Shown: positions 48,888 to 57,823 of the stretch, in pieces
Numbering within the stretch: position 1 is the stretch's first letter
How the letters are laid out: each line of letters starts with the position of its first letter
DNA from: Lysinibacillus macroides
Lineage (GTDB): Bacteria > Bacillota > Bacilli > Bacillales_A > Planococcaceae
DNA length: 64,000 nt
Assembly: GCF_001281525.1 (NCBI RefSeq)
Contig: NZ_LGCI01000002.1
Coordinates: 62,001 to 126,000 of the forward strand
Direction of reading: 5' to 3'
The notes under the pieces: generated by a model
The model's database searches: none
What the model was told of the DNA's origin: nothing
What the model saw: only the letters and a program-made list of their open reading frames with translations
Program-made: the position numbers and the translations under genes

Positions 48888-49085
48888 TATAATCCTCCTT
48901 ATTTATCTACCATATCTTTGAAAAATGGCTTGACAGAGCATCCATTATTCAATCGATTTTATTATACACGAAAAGAAAAAAAGTCGCCTCCATCTCAAGG
49001 CAACTCAGTGTACGTATATGGATAATGAATAGCTTCATATAGCATTTGTACACGGCAAATATGTTTAATTGAATTAAAAAATGAC
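48888..49085 (-). other. Structured region upstream of btuF
   Basis: Contains a long-range GTGTAC/GTACAC inverted repeat (49008-49013 with 49048-49053), a terminator-like hairpin (48982-48989 with 48998-49005) followed by seven T, and a TATAAT (48961-48966) with a poor -35. No B12-box-like sequence is seen, so a standard cobalamin riboswitch appears absent. Confidence 0.5.
48972..49005 (-). terminator. Terminator-like hairpin upstream of btuF
   Basis: 8-bp stem AGTCGCCT/AGGCAACT with one G-U pair, then TTTTTTTC on the minus strand. It lies about 90 bases before btuF and could be an attenuator. Confidence 0.65.
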
Positions 49086-49118
49086 AAAGGCATCGAAAAA
49101 TTTAAGCTCGATGCCTTT
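49086..49118. terminator. Terminator after the AidB-like dehydrogenase
   Basis: Perfect 11-bp stem AAAGGCATCGA/TCGATGCCTTT; T-rich tails on both sides (TTTTTTC on plus, GTCATTTTTT on minus). Confidence 0.7.
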
Positions 49119-49149
49119 TTTCTATAGTGGAGAAGACGACTTTACGTTA

Positions 49150-50817
49150 TTAGACAATTTCAGAAAAATATCGTACTGTCTTCATCTCTGCACCCATTTG
49201 TCGTAATGACCAAGTTTGCTCTAAATATATATCTGCTAGTTTTTCATATTTGCTACCAAATTTTTGTGCCCATTCCACAGCTACGACGCTTTCATAAAGC
49301 TGCGCCATTTTTTTCGCCATGTCTTTTGCTTCAAACGTTTTGGTTGCGTCATCTAGGATGCTAAATCGCTGCAATATGTCAGCTAATAACGCTAATTGCT
49401 CTTTGACGATTTTCACTAACGGGCTATCTATCAGTGCTGCTAATCGTTCCTCCATTTTCTGCACAAATAATTGATGTACATGGTATTTATCCACTAAACG
49501 AATTAACTCCAAGGCAAGAATATTTGCTGTGCCCTCCCAAACCGTTAGCACCTGTGCATCTCTTAGTAAACGAGGTGTCACGAAGTCTTCAATATAGCCA
49601 TTTCCGCCATGCAATTCAATGGCCTCGCTTGCATAGTGAACGGCTTGTTCTGCTGTTTCCTTTTTCATAATGGCAATATATAAGCGATTCATAATTATAT
49701 CCTGCTCTGTTCCCTGCCCACTTGTTACTTTATCGTATAGTTGTATGAGATCAAATACAGTCGCTACTTCAACATGTAGCTTCGCTGCAAATTTACCTAG
49801 TGTATCCTGAATCATCGGATAGTGGGTTAGCGGCTTACCGAATGCATAACGATTTGTTACATAATGCTTTGCCTCTAAATAGCCACGGCGCATAATACCA
49901 AGCGATGCAACCGCATTACAAATTCTCGATAAATTCAGTGCCTCCAGCATATAATAAATTCCTTTATTTTGCTCCCCTACTACATAGGCAAGCGCCCCCT
50001 CAAACTCCACCTCACCTGATGGAACAGCTCGAACACCTAATTTATCCTTTAAGCGCCGAATGCGAAGATGATTAACGCTGCCATCCTTCTGTCGCCATGG
50101 CACTGCAAATAATGTTAAGCCTTTAGAGCCTGCCGGTGCCCCCTCTATACGTGCTAGCACCATGGCAACTCCACACATACCTGCGTTAGAGGCGAAATAT
50201 TTTTCACCATAAAGACGATACTCATCTCCATCTTTTCTTGCCTCTACAATATTTGCCCCAACATCTGAGCCTCCCTGACGCTCTGTTAAAAATGTTGCGC
50301 CTTCGTAAAGTTCAGTATTACCTGTTGCACAAACATGTGGTAAGAAGCGCTGCTTTACCTCCTCATCCGCATAATGATCTAACAGATAGGCTGTAGCCAT
50401 TGTTAATGTAACGGGACAATAGAAGCCAGGCTCTGCATGTGAGAGTAAATAGCCCTGTGCAAAGCTATAAACATAATTCCCCTTGCGACCTAGCTGTGGG
50501 ATATCTTTATGCACATAGCCAACAATACCTGTATTATACGTTTCCTCAATCGTTTTTTTATAGCCATCATTGACCCAAACTTCGGATACTTCTTCACCAT
50601 AGGCATTATATCTTTGCAGCTTGGGCTCACCCTGTCGATCGGTATGCTTTGCCCGCACATCAATATCACCCGCACATAATTCTCCAAAATCTGTAAGCTC
50701 ATGCTGTGCATATGTTAAAAGCTCTTGATCTAACATCATCTCTAATACTTTGTGCAGTGTATCATCCTCTGTAAAAAAGTTTGTTGTACGTCTGGCTTCC
50801 TGCTGTAATACCTTCAT
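49150..50817 (-). CDS. Acyl-CoA dehydrogenase, AidB-like
   Basis: 555-residue long-form acyl-CoA dehydrogenase. The AidB-type N-terminal helical region (about 1-150) precedes the FAD core with FLTERQGGSDVGAN, KYFASNAGMCG, ELHGGNGYIEDFVTPRLLRD and VWEGTANILALEL. Family members bind FAD and some bind DNA, but physiological substrates are uncertain. It starts one base after the acyl-CoA ligase stop, so the two are probably translated together and act on the same acyl group. Confidence 0.9.
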   Translation of the reverse strand: MKVLQQEARRTTNFFTEDDTLHKVLEMMLDQELLTYAQHELTDFGELCAGDIDVRAKHTDRQGEPKLQRYNAYGEEVSEVWVNDGYKKTIEETYNTGIVGYVHKDIPQLGRKGNYVYSFAQGYLLSHAEPGFYCPVTLTMATAYLLDHYADEEVKQRFLPHVCATGNTELYEGATFLTERQGGSDVGANIVEARKDGDEYRLYGEKYFASNAGMCGVAMVLARIEGAPAGSKGLTLFAVPWRQKDGSVNHLRIRRLKDKLGVRAVPSGEVEFEGALAYVVGEQNKGIYYMLEALNLSRICNAVASLGIMRRGYLEAKHYVTNRYAFGKPLTHYPMIQDTLGKFAAKLHVEVATVFDLIQLYDKVTSGQGTEQDIIMNRLYIAIMKKETAEQAVHYASEAIELHGGNGYIEDFVTPRLLRDAQVLTVWEGTANILALELIRLVDKYHVHQLFVQKMEERLAALIDSPLVKIVKEQLALLADILQRFSILDDATKTFEAKDMAKKMAQLYESVVAVEWAQKFGSKYEKLADIYLEQTWSLRQMGAEMKTVRYFSEIV

Positions 50818-50818
50818 G

Positions 50819-52321
50819 CTATCTCACCTCTTGCTCCTTTAAGGATTGTTTTAAAATTTTACCTGATGCATTCCGTGGTAGCGCTTCCACTTTTTCAAAA
50901 ATACGTGGAACTTTATATTTTGCAAGATACCCCTCTAAATAGGCTTTTAAAGCGTTTTCTTCAATATCCTGCTTTGTAGCATAAACAGCCTTCACCGTTT
51001 CTCCCCATTGTGGGTGCGGTACACCAATAACAGCCACCTCAAATATTCCTTCATAGCTTAATAGGCAATCCTCAATTTCCTTTGGATAGATATTGACGCC
51101 ACCCGAAATAATGACGTCCTTTTTACGGTCCACAATCCAGATAAAACCATCTTCATCCATACGTGCTAAATCTCCCGTCTTTAGCCACCCATTTATAAAT
51201 GCTGCATTTGTGGCGATTTCATCCTTGTAATAGCCAAGCATATTGCCCTCGCCAAACAGGACGATTTCTCCTACCTCATCAATACCTACATCCTCACCTT
51301 GATCATTGATAATTCGTAGCTCTGTACCAAGTGGCGCTCGTTGCCCAATACTACCTGCCTTTGTTGCATGCTCTTCACCAAACAATAATGAACCGCTTGG
51401 ACCTGCCTCTGTTAAACCATAGACACATGTTAATTGCTCTGTTCGGAAAGCCTGCTGAATAAAGCGAATTTCATTTTGAGATAATGGCGCTCCACCATAT
51501 ACCCACCATTTCATCGATGATAAATCAGCCGTTTGTAATCGTGGCATTTGTGCTGTTAATAAATAGGCAACAGGTGCTCCAAAGAAGTGAGTCGTTCTTT
51601 CCTGCTCAATGGAGTCAATCAATAGGTCTGGTGTAAACGTTGGCGTTAAGACACTTGTTGAGCCTACAAATACACCTGCCATTAAAAATAAATGCAGCGG
51701 TGCGGAATGCGTTAATGGCATCATCAGCAAAATACGGCTTTCAGGCTTTACCTCCATTTCCACAGCAATCATTTGTGCCACCGTTAAAATATTGCGGTAG
51801 CTAAATAGCACACCCTTTGGTTTACCCGTTGTACCAGATGTATATAAAATAGTCGATGCATCATCCTCATGAAGCTGGCAATCAATTGTTTGGGTGCTGG
51901 CATTTTGAAGCATTATGTCATATTGAAGCCAACCAACCTGCTCCTGCCCAGTTTTAATTTTTAATGGTACAGTTATTTGCTCAACTGCCGCAAAGATAGC
52001 TTCATGAACGATAATCGCTGTCGCTTCAGCATGCTGTGCAACATATTGAACCTCCTGCAAGGTAAATTTCGCATTAACTGGAACAACGATAGCACCAATA
52101 CGCTGAATCGCAAAATAACTAACCACAAACTCGGCAACATTTGGCATAAAAATAATAACCTTATCACCCTGCTTTACTCCCTGCCCAACTAAAGCATGGC
52201 TAAAACGGGTCACTTGCTCATCTAAATCACGATATGTCACCCTTCTACCACGGCAAATAACAGCTTCATGTTGCGGATACTTACGGGCATTACGTGCTAA
52301 TAGATTGGAACTATTCATCAT
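50819..52321 (-). CDS. Acyl-CoA ligase (AMP-forming, FadD-like)
   Basis: 500-residue adenylate-forming enzyme that activates a carboxylic acid to its CoA thioester. The AMP-binding motif ILYTSGTTGKPKGVLFSYRN, the YGLTEAGPSG loop, GWLKTGDLARMDEDGF and the catalytic lysine region PRNASGKILKQSL are intact. It overlaps merR by 11 bases and abuts the AidB-like gene. Chain-length specificity cannot be read from the sequence; medium or branched acids are plausible. Confidence 0.92.
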   Translation of the reverse strand: MMNSSNLLARNARKYPQHEAVICRGRRVTYRDLDEQVTRFSHALVGQGVKQGDKVIIFMPNVAEFVVSYFAIQRIGAIVVPVNAKFTLQEVQYVAQHAEATAIIVHEAIFAAVEQITVPLKIKTGQEQVGWLQYDIMLQNASTQTIDCQLHEDDASTILYTSGTTGKPKGVLFSYRNILTVAQMIAVEMEVKPESRILLMMPLTHSAPLHLFLMAGVFVGSTSVLTPTFTPDLLIDSIEQERTTHFFGAPVAYLLTAQMPRLQTADLSSMKWWVYGGAPLSQNEIRFIQQAFRTEQLTCVYGLTEAGPSGSLLFGEEHATKAGSIGQRAPLGTELRIINDQGEDVGIDEVGEIVLFGEGNMLGYYKDEIATNAAFINGWLKTGDLARMDEDGFIWIVDRKKDVIISGGVNIYPKEIEDCLLSYEGIFEVAVIGVPHPQWGETVKAVYATKQDIEENALKAYLEGYLAKYKVPRIFEKVEALPRNASGKILKQSLKEQEVR

Positions 52322-52700
52322 GCATCTCTCCCTTTAAAGTCGCTAATTTTTCACTAAATATGCTATGCAATTGCTGCAATTCATCCTTCATTTGCATCAG
52401 TTCAGCTATTTTGCTATCAATCTCTTGGATTTTTTGCTCACCATATTCAACGGTTCGCTCTAATTGCTGAATACCTGAGCGGTCAAAATCAAATAGCAAG
52501 ACCATTTCTTTGATTTCCTCCAAGGAAAACCCGTAACGCTTGCCTCGGAAAATAAGCTTGAGCTTCGCTAATTCTTTTTTGGAAAAGGTTCGTTGATTTG
52601 TCGATGAACGTTGAGGACAAAGCAGTCCAAGTTCCTCATAATAACGTAGTGTACGAGCTGACACATTAAATTCCTTGGCTACCTCCTGAATCGTCTTCAC
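52311..52700 (-). CDS. MerR-family regulator of the acyl-CoA ligase operon
   Basis: 129-residue regulator. The winged helix-turn-helix is VAKEFNVSARTLRYYEELGL at the N-terminus, followed by QRTFSKKELAKL and a dimerisation coiled coil. There is no metal-binding cysteine array, so it is not a metal sensor; LiuR/CadR-like regulators of acyl-CoA genes are similar in form. GTG 52698-52700 is preferred because GGGAG lies eight bases upstream. Its promoter has the 19-base spacer typical of MerR activation, with a palindrome inside. Confidence 0.88.
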   Translation of the reverse strand: MKTIQEVAKEFNVSARTLRYYEELGLLCPQRSSTNQRTFSKKELAKLKLIFRGKRYGFSLEEIKEMVLLFDFDRSGIQQLERTVEYGEQKIQEIDSKIAELMQMKDELQQLHSIFSEKLATLKGEMHDE

Positions 52701-52728
52701 TACCATCTCTCCCTTTCTTGTTGGCAAC

Positions 52729-52759
52729 AGTATATCATTGACGTTAACGTAAACTTCAA
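52729..52759 (-). promoter_or_regulatory. MerR-type promoter with 19-base spacer and palindromic operator
   Basis: TTGAAG (52754-52759), 19-base spacer, TATACT (52729-52734). The spacer contains TTGACGTTAACGTAAA (52738-52753), a 16-base palindrome with one mismatched pair. The overlong spacer and central operator are the hallmark of MerR-regulated promoters. Confidence 0.8.
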
Positions 52760-52840
52760 CAACATTTTTGATATTTCGAGAAAAATATAATTATGAAGCA
52801 GCGAGTATATTAAGTGCTAATGCTTACTTTTGTGGTGCTA

Positions 52841-52985
52841 TCCTCCATTTTTGCGGTTCTATTCGCTATTTTCATGATTCTATCTGCCCCTTTGGCAGGA
52901 CTATCCGCACTTTGCTCTGCCATCCACTGCTTTCGGGGCTCTATCCGCTACTTTTCCAATTCTATCCGTCACTTTAGCAGGAATA
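52841..52985. repeat. 21-bp periodic repeat array upstream of merR
   Basis: Seven units, six of 21 bases and one of 19, each starting TCCGC or a variant and ending TTCTA or similar. Starts: 52841, 52862, 52883, 52904, 52923, 52944, 52965. The plus strand can be read as heptapeptides like SIRYFSN, but unit variation and lack of a start argue against coding. Confidence 0.85.
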
Positions 52986-53031
52986 TCCACACCTGCTCTG
53001 CCAGCCATTTACTTTCAGCATTTTATCCATA

Positions 53032-53067
53032 TAAAAAGCTCCTAACAGGTCTAAATTGTTAGGAGCT
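53032..53067 (-). terminator. Intrinsic terminator of argS
   Basis: Perfect 11-bp stem AGCTCCTAACA/TGTTAGGAGCT then TTTTTATATGG on the minus strand. Confidence 0.9.
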
Positions 53068-53077
53068 AAAATAGCTA

Positions 53078-54748
53078 TTACATTTTTTCAGGTGCCGATA
53101 CACCGATTAAGTGTAGTGCATTGGCAATTGTTGTGCGTACAGCCGTAATTAATGCTAAGCGAGCCTCTGTTAACTCTTTGTTTGAAGCATCTAATACTTT
53201 TACCGCATTATAAAAGCTATGGAAAGCGGCTGCTGTTTCTTGAATATAGTTGGCAATACGGTGTGGTGTACGGTGTTTCGCTGCTTCCGCTACTACTTTC
53301 GGGAAGTCACCTATTTTTTTCAATAAATCGATTTCCTTCTCTGCTGTTAACAGATTTAGATGTACTGTGGAAACAGCAAAGCCTTGTTCACTTGCTGAGC
53401 GTAAAATAGATGAAATACGTGCATGCGCATATTGTGCATAGTACACAGGGTTTTCGTTAGATTGTGATACAGCAAGGTCAAGGTCAAAGTCCATATGAGA
53501 ATCCCCAGCTGTTTTTACGAAGAAGTAACGTACTGCGTCCAGGCCAACCTCTTCTACAAGTTCACGCATTGTTACAGCGTTTCCTGTACGTTTAGACATC
53601 TTGAATTTTTCACCGTTTTTATAAAGCTGAACCATTTGAATCACTTCTACTTCTAACGTATCACGATCATAGCCAAGTGCTTGAATCGCTGCCTTCATAC
53701 GTGAAATATAGCCGTGATGGTCGGCTCCCCATATATTAATTAATTTATCGAAGCCACGGACAATTTTGTCTTCGTGGTAAGCAATATCTGGCGTTAAATA
53801 GGTGAATGACCCATCATTTTTAATTAACACACGATCTTTATCATCCCCAAATGTTGTTGAACGGAACCATGTCGCACCGTCCTCTTCAAATACATGACCA
53901 TTTGCTTTTAGCTTATCTAACGCTACTTCGATTTTACCGTTTTCGTATAGAGACGTTTCAGAATACCAGACATCAAAATTCACGCGGAAGTTTGCAAGGT
54001 CTGTTTTTAATTTAGCTAATTCTAATGCTAAACCGTGCTGACGGAAGAATGCAAATCGTTCTTCCTCTGACTTTGATAAAATTGTATCACCATGCTCTTT
54101 CGCTAATTTACCTGCAATTTCAATAATATCCGTTCCATGATAGCCATCCTCTGGCATCTTAGCATCCAACCCTAGAGCCTGTTTATAACGTGCTTCTAAT
54201 GAATACGCTAAGTTATTAATCTGATTCCCTGCATCGTTTATATAATACTCACGAGAAACATCATAGCCAGCCATATCTAATACATTACATAAAGAATCAC
54301 CAACAGATGCTCCGCGCGCATGCCCTAGGTGAAGATCCCCTGTTGGATTAGCAGATACAAATTCCACTTGAATTTTTTCACCTGCACCAGCGTTTGAACG
54401 ACCATAATCTGCACCTTGTTCAAGGACTTGCGACACCACTTCTGTTAGAAAATCTTTACGCACCGTGATATTCATAAAGCCAGGACCAGCAATATCAATC
54501 TTTTCAATATCTGTGCCTGCTGTCTCGATATTTTCTAAAATAGCCTCTGCAATGGCACGAGGTGATTTTTTCGCTAGCTTCGTTAATTGCATAGCAATAT
54601 TTGTTGCATAATCCCCGTTTGCTTTATCCTTTGGTGTTTCTAGGTGAATCGTTAATTCTGTGCCAGCTTCAACTAAGCCTGCTTTTTCAACAGCCTGCGC
54701 AATCGCTGCTTTAATAGCCTGTTGTACTTGTTCTACTGCATTCATCAT
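53078..54748 (-). CDS. argS: Arginyl-tRNA synthetase
   Basis: 556-residue class I synthetase. An N-terminal tRNA-binding domain (about 1-110) precedes the HIGH motif ([10 protein letters not shown]), KMSKRTGN, and a helical anticodon-binding domain at the C-terminus. It overlaps ywiB by the ATGA junction. Two adjacent ATGs follow GGAGG at four and seven bases; the second is slightly better placed. Confidence 0.97.
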   Translation of the reverse strand: MMNAVEQVQQAIKAAIAQAVEKAGLVEAGTELTIHLETPKDKANGDYATNIAMQLTKLAKKSPRAIAEAILENIETAGTDIEKIDIAGPGFMNITVRKDFLTEVVSQVLEQGADYGRSNAGAGEKIQVEFVSANPTGDLHLGHARGASVGDSLCNVLDMAGYDVSREYYINDAGNQINNLAYSLEARYKQALGLDAKMPEDGYHGTDIIEIAGKLAKEHGDTILSKSEEERFAFFRQHGLALELAKLKTDLANFRVNFDVWYSETSLYENGKIEVALDKLKANGHVFEEDGATWFRSTTFGDDKDRVLIKNDGSFTYLTPDIAYHEDKIVRGFDKLINIWGADHHGYISRMKAAIQALGYDRDTLEVEVIQMVQLYKNGEKFKMSKRTGNAVTMRELVEEVGLDAVRYFFVKTAGDSHMDFDLDLAVSQSNENPVYYAQYAHARISSILRSASEQGFAVSTVHLNLLTAEKEIDLLKKIGDFPKVVAEAAKHRTPHRIANYIQETAAAFHSFYNAVKVLDASNKELTEARLALITAVRTTIANALHLIGVSAPEKM

Positions 54749-55176
54749 TGTACCTCCGTAAATGTAATGTCTAATGTATAATTGCCAACGGATTGCCCAC
54801 CCATTAGTAAATCGTACTGTACATGGAAATCTCCGCTTACTGCTTGTTTTGCAAATGTCATTTTCTTTGTATCAATAACAAGTGGCATTGAGCCAAACTC
54901 ACTTTCATAATGCCCTATTTGTTGTTCAATGATATTAAGTGGTAGCCTCATATTCACGGCGCCAGCACGCATAATTAGCGCCCGCTCATGACCTAGTTTC
55001 ATCGTTGTGCGGATGGTTTTATCCTCCTGCACCTCTTCATATTTCAAATACATGCTTCCTGCTTTTTCAAGTAGCTGCCCTTTGAGCCACATTTCATAAC
55101 TTTCGGACTCCCCATCACTTGGACGAATGGTAGAAATGAGCTTTATGTTCACATGCGATCTTACTTCGTTCGCCAT
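54745..55176 (-). CDS. ywiB: YwiB family protein (DUF1934)
   Basis: 143-residue calycin-like beta-barrel family protein of unknown function, conserved beside argS in bacilli. Repeating beta-strand patterns such as [20 protein letters not shown] and [17 protein letters not shown] are visible. AAGGGG precedes the ATG. It shares its promoter with argS and overlaps it by four bases. Confidence 0.9.
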   Translation of the reverse strand: MANEVRSHVNIKLISTIRPSDGESESYEMWLKGQLLEKAGSMYLKYEEVQEDKTIRTTMKLGHERALIMRAGAVNMRLPLNIIEQQIGHYESEFGSMPLVIDTKKMTFAKQAVSGDFHVQYDLLMGGQSVGNYTLDITFTEVQ

Positions 55177-55215
55177 AACGGATGCCCCTTTTTAGTCTTT
55201 TACTATAACCTTTTT

Positions 55216-55245
55216 ATTATAGGATGAATACTGATATTTTTTCAA
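55216..55245 (-). promoter_or_regulatory. Promoter of ywiB-argS
   Basis: TTGAAA (55240-55245), 18-base spacer, perfect TATAAT (55216-55221). Confidence 0.75.
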
Positions 55246-55354
55246 GATAGAAGTCAAGTGTACCCAAGTAATATTTCCATCTCCACAAATTACCTATATA
55301 TTGCAATTCAATTCATGCTGTAAAACATAAGTTAGTTTATCTTTAAATGAGAAC

Positions 55355-55390
55355 TAAAAAAAGCATCTGCTCAAATGAATGAGTAAACGC
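55355..55390 (-). terminator. Terminator of the CPBP protease gene
   Basis: 11-bp stem with G-U pairs and one mismatch (55363-55373 with 55380-55390), followed by seven T on the minus strand. Confidence 0.65.
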
Positions 55391-55439
55391 CTTTGATGTT
55401 ATTCGTAATAAAAATCTAAGGTGTCTTCCTTCTTTTTTG

Positions 55440-56204
55440 TTAAACACCAATCTCAGGTTTTTCATTGTTTAATTTCATCAATTCTGTTGTTTCTTTCTTA
55501 GGAAACAATGCTCGCCAGAAATAAATTGCGAGACCAATTAACAATAAACAATGCAAGACATACATAGAAACAGAGAGAACATTCGGCTCACTATCAGTCA
55601 AGAATGCAATAAAATCATGCGAAGCGTGCCAAATAATCGGGAAAATAATACTTTTTGTCTTTGCGACAATTTCTGCACAAACTAACCCAAAGAGGAATGC
55701 AAAAGCTATTTGTAATAATGTCATAAAAAAATTAGCACCGGAAAGTAAATTTGCAAGATGTCCAAAACCAAACAAAATTGAGGAGCCTAAAATAGCCACT
55801 TTAAGCCCTTTTGCTGATAAATATTTGAAAACTAGGCCTCGGAAAATAAGCTCTTCACAAATACCAACGGCAATAACTAATAGAAGCAAAGTAAGTACAG
55901 AAAAGCCATCTTTTATTGTAATACCATTAAAGAAAGCAATCAACTCAAAAACAACGATAACGACCAGCCATGTCTCTGCTTTAAACTTTCTAAAACCGAA
56001 GTCTTGTAAAGAAAATTTGCTTTTTTTCATAATCCAGAGAGTAATTAGAATACCACATGTAAAAGCTGCAAATTGAATCAAATAGATTGTGCTTAAGCTA
56101 CTTATACTTTTGATAGCTATTATTGCACCAGCTATTGTAGGAAAAACAAGAGCAAGTATAGTAAATAGTATAGATAAAAAAATAGGTGAATTTTTTATTT
56201 TCAT
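55440..56204 (-). CDS. CPBP-family intramembrane glutamic protease
   Basis: 254-residue protein of about seven or eight membrane helices. The CPBP/Abi motifs are present in order: EELIFRG (catalytic glutamates and arginine), FGFGHLANL and HASHDFIAF. Relatives process prenylated proteins or protect against bacteriocins; some act in stress signalling. It overlaps the upstream tetR gene by four bases, so the repressor and protease form one unit that is probably induced by an unknown ligand. Confidence 0.88.
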   Translation of the reverse strand: MKIKNSPIFLSILFTILALVFPTIAGAIIAIKSISSLSTIYLIQFAAFTCGILITLWIMKKSKFSLQDFGFRKFKAETWLVVIVVFELIAFFNGITIKDGFSVLTLLLLVIAVGICEELIFRGLVFKYLSAKGLKVAILGSSILFGFGHLANLLSGANFFMTLLQIAFAFLFGLVCAEIVAKTKSIIFPIIWHASHDFIAFLTDSEPNVLSVSMYVLHCLLLIGLAIYFWRALFPKKETTELMKLNNEKPEIGV

Positions 56205-56770
56205 TTATTTTCTCCATTCAGTAGTTTTTGTTTAACGCCTTCAAAAACGTCTTTTAAAATGCTCTCAATTTCCGAACTATCTAAATCACAAGTATTCGTC
56301 GCACACATTGTTGCAATACCGTGTGTAGTTAGCCATATATCTATAAATAGAGTTTTAGCAGAAGTTTGAGTTAATCCTGTTAATTTAGAAATTATTGCTA
56401 TAATCCCTTGATTTTCTACGTCATTGAGTAAATCTGAAAAGCTGGAGATTTTATATTTATTGGATAGAAATAATAGCTCAAATAGCTTCTTTTCTTCGCG
56501 TGCAAAGTTAATATAAGCCAACCCCATTCCTAAAAAAGAACTTTCATGTAAGCCCTGAAACATTCTTTCATTATAAAGTTTGCTAGCCCTTTCATAGATT
56601 GCATACTTTAAATCATCCATACTCGCGAATACTCGGAATATAGGCTTTGTCGAACAGCCCAGCTCTTTTGCTAAATCCCTTGCATTAACACTATCAATCC
56701 CATTCTTTTTAACCATTTCAAAGGCACAATCTAATAAAATTTCCTCTGTAAAACGTTCTTTTGGTGCCAA
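56201..56770 (-). CDS. TetR-family regulator paired with the CPBP protease
   Basis: 189-residue repressor. DNA-binding segment NARDLAKELGCSTKPIFRVF (about 30-50) and a TetR_C-like domain with CATNTCDL near the C-terminus. TTG 56768-56770 is preferred: AGGAGG lies ten bases upstream and the longer frame would cross the operator. A perfect palindrome at 56793-56808 overlaps the predicted transcription start, consistent with autorepression. Confidence 0.87.
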   Translation of the reverse strand: MAPKERFTEEILLDCAFEMVKKNGIDSVNARDLAKELGCSTKPIFRVFASMDDLKYAIYERASKLYNERMFQGLHESSFLGMGLAYINFAREEKKLFELLFLSNKYKISSFSDLLNDVENQGIIAIISKLTGLTQTSAKTLFIDIWLTTHGIATMCATNTCDLDSSEIESILKDVFEGVKQKLLNGENK

Positions 56771-56792
56771 ATGATTTTTTCCTCCTCTAATA

Positions 56793-56841
56793 GGTAACAT
56801 ATGTTACCCATAATATATCGACATTTCCCTATCTCTGTCAA
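56793..56841 (-). promoter_or_regulatory. Promoter and TetR operator of the tetR-CPBP unit
   Basis: TTGACA (56836-56841), 18-base spacer, TATATT (56812-56817), then the perfect 16-base palindrome GGTAACATATGTTACC (56793-56808) over the start site. Confidence 0.8.
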
Positions 56842-56884
56842 TAAATTTATAGACTAAAGTTGCTATTATTTCTGAATCTTAAAA

Positions 56885-56935
56885 GCAATGAGGCTAAAAT
56901 CGGTCTCGTCCATTACGAAAACCTATTTTAGCCTC
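56885..56935 (-). terminator. Hairpin after speB
   Basis: Perfect 11-bp stem GAGGCTAAAAT/ATTTTAGCCTC with a 24-base loop; the minus-strand tail ATTGCTTTTAAG is only moderately T-rich. Confidence 0.6.
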
Positions 56936-56950
56936 ACACTATAAAATATT

Positions 56951-57823
56951 TTATTTTACCCAGCCTAAAATCATTTCTCTTAACAATTTACTTGCTGTGT
57001 TTGCTGTCATTTCGGAGGAGTCATAGATGGGTGCTACTTCTACTAGGTCAAAGCCTACAACGTTTACACCACTTGCTGCAATAGCGTGAATTGAAGCTAG
57101 TAGCTCTTTTGATGTAATGCCCCCGCAATCTACTGTGCCCGTGCCTGGTGCATGGGCTGGATCTAGCACGTCAATATCAATAGTTACATAGACATTGCGT
57201 CCAGCCAATGATGGTAGCACTTCTTTTAATGGCTCTAACACTTCGAATTTTGAAATATGCATGCCATTTTCCTTCGCCCATTCGAATTCTTCTTTCATGC
57301 CTGAACGAATACCGAATGAATAAACATTTTTTGGTCCAATATGTTCAGCAATTTTACGAATTGGCGTTGAATGTGAAAGTGGCTCACCCTCATATTCCAC
57401 ACGTAAATCTGTATGTGCATCAAAATGAATAATGGCTAAATCATCATACTTAGCGGAGACAGCCTTCATAACAGGCCATGACACTAAATGCTCCCCGCCC
57501 ATGCCAACAGGGATTTTGCCATCTGCTAATAATTGCTCAATAAATTTTTCAATTTCATCTAATGAACGCTGTGCATTACCAAATGGCAGTGGAATATCGC
57601 CTGCATCAAAATACTTTACTTCCTCAAGCTCCCGGTCTAAATATGGACTGTATTCTTCGAGACCAATCGATACTTCACGAATACGCTGTGGACCAAAGCG
57701 TGACCCTGGACGATAGCTTACAGTCCAATCCATTGGCATGCCATAAATAACTGCCTGTGCATCCTCATAGGTAGGATGACTTTTTATAAAAACATTTCCT
57801 GAATATGCTTCATCAAATCTCAT
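56951..57823 (-). CDS. speB: Agmatinase
   Basis: 290-residue ureohydrolase converting agmatine to putrescine and urea in polyamine synthesis. The binuclear manganese ligands are in GGEHLVSWP, HFDAHTDLR and DIDVLDPAHAPGTGT. ATG 57821-57823 has GGAGG seven bases upstream and gives the exact B. subtilis length; a frame extending 39 codons further lacks support. Spermidine synthase, its usual partner in B. subtilis, is not adjacent; a divergent PBP gene is there instead. Confidence 0.96.
   Translation of the reverse strand: MRFDEAYSGNVFIKSHPTYEDAQAVIYGMPMDWTVSYRPGSRFGPQRIREVSIGLEEYSPYLDRELEEVKYFDAGDIPLPFGNAQRSLDEIEKFIEQLLADGKIPVGMGGEHLVSWPVMKAVSAKYDDLAIIHFDAHTDLRVEYEGEPLSHSTPIRKIAEHIGPKNVYSFGIRSGMKEEFEWAKENGMHISKFEVLEPLKEVLPSLAGRNVYVTIDIDVLDPAHAPGTGTVDCGGITSKELLASIHAIAASGVNVVGFDLVEVAPIYDSSEMTANTASKLLREMILGWVK

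Noticed and set aside
48888..49149. Cobalamin riboswitch before btuF
   Set aside because: The gap is short and no B12-box-like sequence was found; only generic hairpins are visible.
52768..53062. Plus-strand frames over the 21-bp array giving SIRYFSN-like heptapeptides
   Set aside because: No plausible start or ribosome site, unit length slips once (19 bases), and several frames are equally open; better explained as a non-coding periodic repeat.
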